This document shows positions 25,089-33,800 of a stretch of DNA of 49,068 nt, piece by piece. The position numbers were made by a program, and so were the translations under genes. The stretch is from JBQTIP01 sp052388025. Lineage in GTDB: Bacteria > Actinomycetota > UBA4738 > HRBIN12. The notes beneath the pieces are model-generated. The model was not told the origin of the DNA and did no database searches. It worked only from the letters and a program-made list of their open reading frames with translations. Position 1 is the first letter of the stretch; each line of letters starts with the position of its first letter. Location: contig JBQTIP010000057.1 of assembly GCA_052388025.1 (NCBI GenBank), forward strand, positions 1 through 49,068. The letters are read 5' to 3'.

Positions 25089-27307
25089 CCGCCGTCGGCT
25101 TCCTCGCCGTCGCGACCGCGCTGGCCTTCGGCCGCGTGTTCCTGGGGCGCGGGCCTACCTGGAAGCTCCTGGCGGCGGGGCTCGCCTCGGCGGTCCTCGC
25201 CATGCTTTTGGAAAGGCGCGGCCTCCTGCTTGCCACATTGGCCAGCGGCGCCTGCCTGCTGGCGGCGGTGGGCCTCCTCGTGTTCCCGAAGACGACGCTT
25301 TGGGGTCTGCCCACGATGGAGACCCTCCGCACGATCGGCACGGCGCTCGGGGAGATCGGTGAGCAGGCGCGCGTGCAGATCTCGCCGACGCTGCCGCTCC
25401 TGCCGCTGCTGCTCGCGGCCGTGACCGCGGTGTGGACGGCGACGTTCTCCGCTCACGCGCTGGCCGTGCGGGCCGGGAGCCCGCTCCTCGCCACGCTTCC
25501 GGCCATCGCTCTCGTCGGATTCGCCGATACCGTCCTGGAGGACGGCGCGCGCCCGTTCTACGCGCTCCTGTTCCTCACGGCGGCGCTCGCCGTGATCTTC
25601 GTCGACGGGCTCCGGCGGGTCCGGCAGTGGGGGCCGGTGTGGCCCTGGCCCGGGCGCTCGCGACGCCTGTCGACCACCACTACGCGAGGGGCCCGGCGGG
25701 TGGCGGTGCTCGCCGTGGGCGTGGCCGCCCTCATTCCCGGGATCCTCCCCGGGTTCCGGTCCGGGCCGCTGCTCGACCTCGCCGGCTCGGATAGTTCCGG
25801 GCGCATCGACCCGCTGGTCTCGATCAAGGCCCAGCTGGAGCGGGAGAACCCGGTTGCCCTGTTCGAGGTCGAGGCGAACGCCCCGGCGTACTGGCGCTGG
25901 CTCTCCCTCGAGCGCTTCGACGGGATCAGCTGGAGCACCGAGGACCTGGACCTGACGAACGGACAGGTCCTCGAGACCCCGGCCTCACTCCCGAGGTCCT
26001 TCCCGGTGGGCGGGGAGGTCGTTCAGCAGACCTATCACGTGCTGAACGAAGGGGCGGTGCGGTGGCTGCCCATGGCCTACCCGGCGACGAGCGTTCAGCT
26101 CCCGGGAGGCACGCTCCGCTACGACGAGGCCCTCGGCGCCGCCGTGGTCCCCGAGGGGCTCTCGGCCGGCCAGAGCTACACCGTCACCTCCCAGCTGGTC
26201 GAGCCCAGCCCGGCGCAGCTCGACCTCCAGTTCTTCGGCCCGCCATCCACGTACGGAGGCTACGCGACTCCCCCCTCCGACACGCCCCAGGAGATCTTCG
26301 AGTTGGCCGAGCGGTGGACCGCCGGCGAGCCGACGCCCTTCCGCCAGATCCTCGCCATCCAGAACCACTTCTTGGACGGTTCGTTCGAGTACTCGCTCGA
26401 CGTGGACAACGACTCCGGTTCGAACGCGCTCGTCGGCTTCCTGACCCTGACCAAGCGGGGCTTCTGCCAGCAGTTCGCGAGCGCCATGGCCGTGCTCGTC
26501 CGGGCGCTCGGGTATCCGGCCCGAGTCGCTGTGGGCTTCACGACCGGCACGCGGGTGCCGGGCGACAACACTTACCGCGTGACGACGCTGCAAGCGCACA
26601 GCTGGGTCGAGGTTCTCTTTCCCGACTACGGATGGCTCGCCTTCGAGCCGACGCCGGGCCGCGACAACCCCGCCGCCGCCTCCTACCTGGACCCGGAGAC
26701 CGACGCGAACTGTGGCGACCCACTGGTGTGCGGCCCCGGGGATCCTCAAGGAGGCGTGATAGGGCAGCCGGAGGGCATCCCCGGCCAGCTGTTCAATTCC
26801 GACAACGAGTTGCGCGGCGTTCAGGTCCGGGGCGGCCGAGCCGGACGCCCGGGCACCTCCCCCACCGACGAGCCGCAGGGCTTCCGGATCCCCTACGGGG
26901 TCCTGATCAAGGTGCTGCTCGGCCTGCTGAGCGTGTTCCTCGTGATCTTCCCGCTCGGAAAGCTCGCCTGGCGGGAGCACCGTATCCGCCGCGTCAAGGA
27001 ACCCGGCCCGCTGGTGCTCGCCACCTACCGCTTGTTCGCCGACGAGGCCGCCGACCTCGGCCTTGCCCGGGGGGAAGGAGAGACGATCTCCGAGTACGCC
27101 CGGAGGCTTCAGGAGATCGTCGGCTTCTCCGACGGCCATGTGGATCGCCTGAGTCGCATCGCGTCCCGCGCCGCCTACTCGCCCCGGCCGGTGAGCGAGG
27201 AGGATGCCCGCGAGGCCCGCGAGGCGGCCCGCCTCGCGATCCGGGACATGCGACGGGATGCCGGGCCTGCCAGGAGGATCGCGGGGATCTACAGGCCCAG
27301 GGTGTAG
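25037..27307 (+). CDS. TgpA-like membrane transglutaminase (DUF3488-transglut core-DUF4129)
   Basis: 756 residues. About six transmembrane helices occupy the first ~240 residues (DUF3488-like), followed by an extracytoplasmic domain with the transglutaminase core and then a last helix near 615-640 and a cytoplasmic DUF4129 tail (TYRLFADEAADLGLARGEGETISEYARRL). Catalytic C477 (KRGFCQQFASAMAVLVRALGYPAR) and H521 (AHSWVEV) are present; at the third catalytic position the sequence is FEPTPG, with E537 in place of the usual Asp. The ATG at 25037 is preceded by GAGGG and overlaps DUF58 by 52 bp. It may be a protease or a cross-linking enzyme of surface proteins. Confidence 0.92.
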   Translation: MARRQEQTPRAQRLFALAAVGFLAVATALAFGRVFLGRGPTWKLLAAGLASAVLAMLLERRGLLLATLASGACLLAAVGLLVFPKTTLWGLPTMETLRTIGTALGEIGEQARVQISPTLPLLPLLLAAVTAVWTATFSAHALAVRAGSPLLATLPAIALVGFADTVLEDGARPFYALLFLTAALAVIFVDGLRRVRQWGPVWPWPGRSRRLSTTTTRGARRVAVLAVGVAALIPGILPGFRSGPLLDLAGSDSSGRIDPLVSIKAQLERENPVALFEVEANAPAYWRWLSLERFDGISWSTEDLDLTNGQVLETPASLPRSFPVGGEVVQQTYHVLNEGAVRWLPMAYPATSVQLPGGTLRYDEALGAAVVPEGLSAGQSYTVTSQLVEPSPAQLDLQFFGPPSTYGGYATPPSDTPQEIFELAERWTAGEPTPFRQILAIQNHFLDGSFEYSLDVDNDSGSNALVGFLTLTKRGFCQQFASAMAVLVRALGYPARVAVGFTTGTRVPGDNTYRVTTLQAHSWVEVLFPDYGWLAFEPTPGRDNPAAASYLDPETDANCGDPLVCGPGDPQGGVIGQPEGIPGQLFNSDNELRGVQVRGGRAGRPGTSPTDEPQGFRIPYGVLIKVLLGLLSVFLVIFPLGKLAWREHRIRRVKEPGPLVLATYRLFADEAADLGLARGEGETISEYARRLQEIVGFSDGHVDRLSRIASRAAYSPRPVSEEDAREAREAARLAIRDMRRDAGPARRIAGIYRPRV

Positions 27308-27313
27308 CGGCGC

Positions 27314-27796
27314 CTAACGCCCGACTTTCGCATGAGCCGCGGCCTCGCGGAGCGCCCGAACGAACCGATCCCGGTCCTCCCGGAACTGCCCGACCTTGGC
27401 CTCGACCCCGGTCGCGATGTCGTCGATCGCGACGAAGAAGGCCATCTGCCCCTCGCGGAGGGCGTCGAGGATCTCGACGTTTCGCCGGGCGACCTTGAAG
27501 ATGCTGACCCCGTCGGTGATGAGCTTCACCTCGGAGAGATGCTTGTCGAGCCCGGCTCTCTTGTTGAGGAAGTCCCACGCGCGTCGCACGCGCTGGAGCG
27601 ACATGCCTCCGTCGAGCAAGGACCGGACAACCTTCAGCGCTACGAGGTCGCGAAAGGAGTACAGGCGGGGTACCCCTGGCCTCCCGCCGGTCCCCTGCAC
27701 CGAGGGCTTGACGAGCCCGATGCCGTCCCAGTAGCGGAGTTGGCGTGCCGTGCAACCCGTGAACTTCGAAGCTTGGTGAGCGGTGAATCCTTCCAT
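27314..27796 (-). CDS. MerR-family transcriptional regulator
   Basis: 160-residue protein with an N-terminal MerR winged helix (about 4-72: FTAHQASKFTGCTARQLRYWDGIGLVKPS ... RLYSFRDLVALKVVRSLLDGGMSL) and a helical C-terminal half without metal-binding Cys clusters, so it is not a classic metal sensor. Its C-terminal part (VARRNVEILDALREGQMAFFVAIDDI) resembles MerR proteins common in actinobacteria near other regulators; ligand unknown. It converges on the transglutaminase gene with only 6 bp between stop codons. Confidence 0.9.
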   Translation of the reverse strand: MEGFTAHQASKFTGCTARQLRYWDGIGLVKPSVQGTGGRPGVPRLYSFRDLVALKVVRSLLDGGMSLQRVRRAWDFLNKRAGLDKHLSEVKLITDGVSIFKVARRNVEILDALREGQMAFFVAIDDIATGVEAKVGQFREDRDRFVRALREAAAHAKVGR

Positions 27797-28019
27797 CCGA
27801 CGCGCCCTCCGACGACTCGCTTCACACCACAGCTACCGCGGGCCGTCAGCGCCTCGGGGGAAGGCTCGACATGCAGTTGACGGTCACGCACCAGGGAAGG
27901 CGAGACTCTTTTTACTGCTACCGGTGGCCGCGTGGCAAGCGCCCAGGTCGGAATGGATGAAAAGTTTCACCCGAATGGCGGACGGGGGGCGACAAGTGTC
28001 GTGGCGAAGCTGATGCGGG
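27797..28019. other. 223-bp intergenic region, nothing firm seen
   Basis: This lies between the merR start and the DUF3040 stop, both on the minus strand. It should hold the merR promoter, but no convincing -35/-10 pair was found. An isolated plus-strand TTGACG (27877-27882) lacks a -10 at proper spacing. There is a small AT-rich patch around 27905-27920. No open frame here looks like a gene. Confidence 0.5.
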
Positions 28020-28391
28020 CTACTGCTGCGGCGGGCCGGGCCGGCCCCGGAACCTGCCGGAGAACCGCGCGAGGAAGCCGGCCAGCGAGAACCTCCCGGA
28101 TTGCTGGATGGCGCGGACCTGGTCCTTCCCGAGCTGCTTGAGGTATCGGTAGACGAGCAGCGCCGACAGCAGCATGACCGTGAACCCAGCGCCGGAGAGC
28201 CACAGCGAGACAGAGAACAGCATCAGCATGATGAAGCCCGCCACGAACGTCAGCGTCGCCAGGCGGATGCGCCGAGCCAGATGCGTGTAGAGCGACGTGC
28301 GAGCGACCTGATCCGCCAGGTGCGGATCCTCCTCCGCCAGCCGCTGTTCGATCTCGTCGAGGATGTGCTGCTCGTGCTCTGAGAGCGGCAT
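28020..28391 (-). CDS. DUF3040 family membrane protein
   Basis: 123-residue protein of an actinobacteria-restricted family. The N-terminus MPLSEHEQHILDEIEQRLAEEDP is diagnostic; two transmembrane helices follow at about 44-62 and 65-82, then a basic, Gly/Pro-rich tail. Function unknown. The ATG has AGGAAG upstream, and a perfect TATAAT lies about 29 bases before it. Lies 60 bp downstream of dinB on the same strand. Confidence 0.93.
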   Translation of the reverse strand: MPLSEHEQHILDEIEQRLAEEDPHLADQVARTSLYTHLARRIRLATLTFVAGFIMLMLFSVSLWLSGAGFTVMLLSALLVYRYLKQLGKDQVRAIQQSGRFSLAGFLARFSGRFRGRPGPPQQ

Positions 28392-28419
28392 CGCTTCCTA
28401 CCTTCCGGGTGGCCCTCCC

Positions 28420-28425
28420 ATTATA
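28420..28425 (-). promoter_or_regulatory. Candidate -10 element of the DUF3040 gene
   Basis: A perfect TATAAT on the minus strand, 28 bases upstream of the ATG, with a weak -35. It suggests the DUF3040 gene has its own promoter and is not only read through from dinB. Confidence 0.45.
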
Positions 28426-28451
28426 GGAAGGACGGCGATCGGGGAAAGGGG

Positions 28452-29642
28452 TCATTTCGCTTCTCGGGCCGAGCCCCGGTCGAGGAGGGCGGCGGGAAGT
28501 GCGGCCCCCCGGCCGAAGCGGCGCTCGATCCGGTCGACGGCGCGCTCCACGTCGCCCCATCGCTCCCCTCGGAACAGCGCGAGCTGCTCGGCCCCGGCGG
28601 AGACCAGCCCCGTGGCCTGGACCCCGAGCAGCCTCACTCGCCGCCGGGCGCCCGGGAGCCCTCGGTAGAGCTCCGCGGCCACGCCGTAGACGTCGGCCGC
28701 AACATCCGTCGGCGCCGGCAGCGTCCGGGACCTGGACAGCGTGGTGAAGTTCGCGAGGCGCACCTTCAGCACGACGGTGCGGGCGCGATAGCCGTCCTCC
28801 CGGAGGCGCGCGGCCACCCGCCCGGAGAGAGCCAGCGCCTCGCGCAGCAGGTCCTCCTCGTCGTCGAGGTCGTGATCGAAGGTCTCCTCATGGCCGATCG
28901 ACTTCGGAGGCTCGTAGGGCACCACCGGACGTTCGTCGATGCCGCGGGCGAGCTCGGAGAGCGTCCGGGAGGCGGCGTCTCCTAGCACGCGGGAGAGCAC
29001 CGTCGGCGAGGTCCGGGCCAGGTCACCCACGGTCCTCACCCCGAGACGGGAGAGCGTCTCGACGGTCTTCTCCCCCACGCCCCAGAGCGCGCGGGCCGGG
29101 AGCGGTTCCAGGAAGGCCGGGACCTCCTCGCCGCGAACCACCAGCATGCCGTCCGGCTTCGCGCGGGTGGATGCCAGCTTCGCCGCCAGCTTGCTCGGCG
29201 CGACCCCGACCGAACATGTGATGCCCACCTCCCGGGCCACGTCCTTGCGGATCCGTCGCGCGATGTCCTCGGGCGGCCCGAAGAGCAGGACCGCTCCGCT
29301 CACGTCGAGGAAGGCCTCATCGAGCGCGATCGGCTCCACGAGCGGCGTGACCGACAGCAGGACCTCGCGGAACCGGTTGGAGTGAGTGCGATACGAGTCG
29401 AAGTCCGGCGGCACGAACACGGCCTCGGGGCAGAGCCGCCGAGCCCGAACCGCCGGCATGGCCGAGGCGATGCCGAAGGCCCGCGCCTCGTAGGAGGCCG
29501 ACATGACGACGCCGCGGGATCCCGCGCCGCCGACGACGACCGGCTTGCCCGCGAGCGAAGGGTCCTTCAGGACCTCGACCGACGCGTAGAAGGCGTCGAG
29601 GTCGACGTGGAGGATCGGCTCAGCCGTCCGTGAACTCGTCAT
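28452..29642 (-). CDS. dinB: DNA polymerase IV (Y-family translesion polymerase)
   Basis: 396-residue error-prone polymerase. Catalytic acidic residues: D14 in HVDLDAFYASVE and D108-E109 in ALDEAFLDVSG. The steric-gate region and SYEARAFGI are typical of DinB. The little-finger domain is followed by QLALF at residues 353-357, a canonical beta-clamp-binding motif. The ATG overlaps the MFS gene by 23 bp, so it is probably the third gene of a LexA-controlled dnaE2-MFS-dinB operon. It is a DinB, not the inactive ImuB that usually accompanies DnaE2. Confidence 0.96.
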   Translation of the reverse strand: MTSSRTAEPILHVDLDAFYASVEVLKDPSLAGKPVVVGGAGSRGVVMSASYEARAFGIASAMPAVRARRLCPEAVFVPPDFDSYRTHSNRFREVLLSVTPLVEPIALDEAFLDVSGAVLLFGPPEDIARRIRKDVAREVGITCSVGVAPSKLAAKLASTRAKPDGMLVVRGEEVPAFLEPLPARALWGVGEKTVETLSRLGVRTVGDLARTSPTVLSRVLGDAASRTLSELARGIDERPVVPYEPPKSIGHEETFDHDLDDEEDLLREALALSGRVAARLREDGYRARTVVLKVRLANFTTLSRSRTLPAPTDVAADVYGVAAELYRGLPGARRRVRLLGVQATGLVSAGAEQLALFRGERWGDVERAVDRIERRFGRGAALPAALLDRGSAREAK

Positions 29643-30843
29643 CCCGGGGCGCCGACTGCTTGATCCGACTCAGCGCTCGCAGGCCGAGGAGCCCCATCGT
29701 CACGAGCACCACGCCCGAGCCGACCAGCGTCGGACGCACCACGATCAGCCCGCCGAGGGCCAGGATGGCCAGGGAGCTCACCAGGCCCATGGTCTCCTGG
29801 AGCGCCACGAAGACGCTCGTCACCCGGCCTCGTTGCTCCTCCGAGACCACGCGCTGGATCAGGGCCAGGAGCGGCGGGAAGAACAACGCGAATCCGACGC
29901 CCATGAACCCCGCGGCCGCGAGCGCCGCGCCGTAGTCGCCGACAGCCGCGTACAGGAGCGTGCCGGTCCCCACCGCGGCCACGCCGGCACACACCAGCGC
30001 CGATTCGCGGCCCGTCGCCCGCTTCGTCCGAATCACCGCCGCAGCTCCTAGGAGAGCCCCCAGGCCGTGGGCGGCCCACAGGTACAGCAACCCGTCGCCC
30101 CCTCGGTGCAGGGTCTGTTTCACGAACAAGGGTTCCAGGATGAAGAAGGTATTGACCAGCGCCCATCCGAGACCGGTCACGAGCAGCACGATCCGGAGCT
30201 CCGGGTGGCGCCGGGCGGTGCGCCCGCCGGCCCGGAGGTCGACGAGCGAGAGCCCCGGCCGCTCCCCCCGCTGGCGGAGGTCGGGGAGCCCGAGGGCGAG
30301 TCCCACTGGGAGGACGGCGACGCCGAGGGCGGCCGCGTAGACGGCGGCGGCGCCGAACTCCTCGAGGAGCTTCCCCCCGCCGAAGCTGCCCAGGACCAGC
30401 GAGAGCTGGAACGACACCGCCATCGCCCCGTTCGCCCGCACCAGCTCGGACTCCTCCACCAGGAAGGCGGTCAGCGACGAGCGGGCCGGCTCGATCGTGG
30501 CGAACGCCCCGCCGACCAGGAACGCGGACGCAGAGAGCCAGAGCGGGGAGCTCGCTGCCCAGGCCACCGGCACCGCGGCCGCCATGCCCAAGTAGCCGAG
30601 GACGCTCAGCCACTTCGGGCTCCACCGGTCGGCGACGAGGCCCTGGAGCAGGCTTCCGAGGATGAAGGGAACCGAGAGGGAGGCGCCGATGATCGCCAGA
30701 TCCGTCACGCCGGCGCCGAACTCGAATGTGGCTTCGGCGAACACCGTGCCGAAGAAGGCGAAGAAGGCGAGGCTCGAGAAGCCATGGGCCAGGACGAGCA
30801 GGCGGAAGGGCCCGGCGAAGAGCGGGGTTCGAACGCGATCCAT
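29620..30843 (-). CDS. Major facilitator superfamily transporter
   Basis: 407-residue polytopic membrane protein with about twelve hydrophobic helices and a central loop (LPDLRQRGERPGLSLVDLRAGG). The MFS motif A-type loop after helix 2 reads GLVADRWSPKW. Best fit is a drug/metabolite exporter of the MFS_1 group; substrate unknown. It lies between dnaE2 (42 bp upstream) and dinB (23-bp overlap), so it is probably induced with them by DNA damage. Confidence 0.93.
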   Translation of the reverse strand: MDRVRTPLFAGPFRLLVLAHGFSSLAFFAFFGTVFAEATFEFGAGVTDLAIIGASLSVPFILGSLLQGLVADRWSPKWLSVLGYLGMAAAVPVAWAASSPLWLSASAFLVGGAFATIEPARSSLTAFLVEESELVRANGAMAVSFQLSLVLGSFGGGKLLEEFGAAAVYAAALGVAVLPVGLALGLPDLRQRGERPGLSLVDLRAGGRTARRHPELRIVLLVTGLGWALVNTFFILEPLFVKQTLHRGGDGLLYLWAAHGLGALLGAAAVIRTKRATGRESALVCAGVAAVGTGTLLYAAVGDYGAALAAAGFMGVGFALFFPPLLALIQRVVSEEQRGRVTSVFVALQETMGLVSSLAILALGGLIVVRPTLVGSGVVLVTMGLLGLRALSRIKQSAPRDDEFTDG

Positions 30844-30885
30844 CCCGGCGCAGCCTATCGCCCGCGATGCGGGGATGCGGCCGGC

Positions 30886-33800
30886 TCACCATCCTGCGGA
30901 GCCTCCGCTCGCATGCCAGAGCTTCCTTGGGGGGAGGGCGGAGGTGCCCGGCGCGGCGAGCGCCAGATCGAGCTCGCCGTTCCTTCGCGCGAGATGGAGA
31001 GCGGCGAGATTCCAGACGTCCTCCGCGACGATACCGACGCCCCGGACGCCCGTGCGCCGCAGGCGTCCCCACACCGCCAGCAAAGAGGAGTGGAACACCG
31101 TCCGCGCGTACTTCGGCTGCACCCGCTCGAATACCGTCACGTCGACCGGCCCGGTCGCATCGTCGAGCGTGAGGAAGATGATCCGCTGGCCGCTTCGCAC
31201 CGCCGGGGTCTGCGAGGCCACCTTCACGCCGGCCACCATGACCCACGTTTCCGTGCGGAGCTTGTGGAGATCGCGCGCCCGAACCACGCCGAGGTCGGCG
31301 AGCAGCGGCTCGAAGAACGAAACCAGGTGCCGCGACGCGTCGACGCCCAGCACCTCGATCTCGGCCCGGACCCGCTCGGCATCGGTGTATTCGGGGAACG
31401 ACCATGGGCCGGTGGGGGCGCTGGTGTGCGGCGTGGGCTTCGCTCCGCTTGCCAGTCCATGCCCGCTGGGACCGGCGGGGCCGCTCCGCTTGCCAGTCCA
31501 TCCCCCACCCCGCTCCGCGGCCCCGCCGGTCCCCTCCCAGTACAGATCCAATGCGAGTTGATCGCCCTCGTGCTGAGGCTCCATGGTTATTACCTCGAAC
31601 AGCCGGTCGCGCCGGGTGCCTCCCCCAATCCCATCGACCCCACCGGCATGGGCGATCGCCTCCACCACCGGCCGGGACATGTTCGTTCGCCGGATGAAGT
31701 CACCGACATCACGAAATCGCCGTTCCGCTCGCGCTTCTTGTATTGATCGAATCTCCGCGTCCGAGATCCCGTGCACGTCCTTCAATGCGAGCCTGATGCC
31801 GTATCGCGGTCCGCCCCCATCCAGGTTCCCGAGCGACTCGACCACGTAATCGGGTTCACTCAGGTTGACATCCAACGGGAGGATCGCGATGCCGTGCTCG
31901 CGGGCGTCCTCGAGGATTAGGCGACGGGGGTACATGCCCGGTTCATGCGTAAGCACTCCGGCTAAGAATTGCGCCGGGTAATGCGTCTTCAGCCACGCCG
32001 ACTGGTACGTCGGGACCGCGAACGCGGCCGCATGGGCCTTGCAGAAGCCAAAGGATGCGAACGACGACACTTCCTTCCACACGCGCTCGGCATCCTCCGC
32101 GGAGAGCCCCTGGGTCGCGGCGCGCCCGAGGAAGTTCTCGCGGATCGCGTCGACCTCCAGATCGTCGGAGAGGTGCCGGCGGATACGGTCGGACTCGGAC
32201 AGGTCGTAGCCGGTCACTGCCGCGATCGTGCGCATGACCTGTTCGTGGTAGACGATCACGCCGAAGGTCTCGCCGAGCGCCTCCCGGAACTTCGGATGGA
32301 CGTAGACCGGCATCTCCATGCCGGCTCGCCGGCGCAGGAACGGCGAGATCATGTCCGACTTCACCGGGCCCGGCCTGAACAGCGAGATGTCGACGATCAG
32401 GTCCTCCCACCTGGTCGGCTGGAGCTTCTGGAGCAGCTCGCGCTGACCGGGCGACTCGATCTGGAAGCAGCCGAGCGTGTCGGAGGCGCGGATCAGCTCG
32501 AACGTCGGCGGGTCGTCCGTCGGGATCCGGTCGAGGTCGACCTTCTCATGCTCCGTGCGCGCGATCTCGTCGAGGGCGTGGCGCATCGCCGAGAGCATCC
32601 GCACGCCCAGGATGTCGAGCTTCAGGTAACCGAGCAGCTCGACGTCGTCCTTGTCGGCCTGGATCATCCGGTAGCCCTGGAACGAGCGCTCCAGCGGCAC
32701 GCGCGTGACCAGGTCGTCCTTCGACAGCACGATCCCCGACGGATGCAGCGCGAGGTGCCTGGGGAACCCGTCCAGGCGCTCGGCCACCCGGAACAGCAGC
32801 TCGAGCTGCCCGGCGGCGAGATTCTGACCGGCGAGCTCCGGGAGGCGCTCGATGGCCGCCCGGATGTCGTCGGCCCCGATGTGCGGGAAGGCCTTCGCGA
32901 CCGTGTCGACCTCGACCTCGGGCAGGCCGAGGGCCTTTCCGACCTCCCGAATCGCGCCTCGGGCCCTGTAGGTGTCGACCATCGTCACGCAAGCCGCGCG
33001 GTCGTCACCGTGGCGCGACAGGATCATGTCGTAGACGTCCTCGCGGCGGGCCGATTCCACGTCGATGTCGATGTCGGGGAGCTCGTCGCGGAGCGGGTTG
33101 ATGAACCTCTCGAAGACCAGGTCGTGCCGCACCGGGTCCACGTCGGAGATTCCGGTGAGGTGGCAGACGAGCGATCCCGCGGCCGAGCCTCGGCACGCGC
33201 ACCGGATACCCATCGCCCTGATGTCCGCGACGATGTCGGCGACCGTCAGGAAGTAGGCCGCGTAGCCCATCCGCTGGATCATCGAAAGCTCGAGATCTAG
33301 TCTGTCGCGGACTAGTTGGGTGGGCTTCATGCCGCGGTCGTCCATGCTCCGCCAGCACCGCTCGGCGAGGACCGACCCCGCCGAGCGCCCGGCCGGCGTC
33401 GGGAACTCCGGGAAGTGCACCCGGCGCAGACCGAGGTCGAACGCGCACGACTCGGCGATCTCGAGCGTGGCGTCGCAGAGGTCGGGCCGCTCGGCGAACA
33501 GCGAACGCATGAGCGGCGCCGGCTTCAGGTAGCCCTCGGCGTTCCGGCGGCCGACGTGGTGCGCGGCGATCGGAACGATCTCGCGCATGCACTCGAGGGC
33601 GTCCGCCAGGAACGCGTCCCCGGGGACGAGGTAGCGAACCGGGTTCGTGGCCACGGCACGCACGCCGGCCGCGTCGGCCAAGCGAAGGAGTGCGCGGATC
33701 TCGGCGGAGGAGTCCCGCTCCAGGCGGTGCTGAACGGCGACGAACAGCCGATCCCCGAACGCCTCCCGGAAGGCGTCAAGCGCTCTCCACGCCGCATCGA

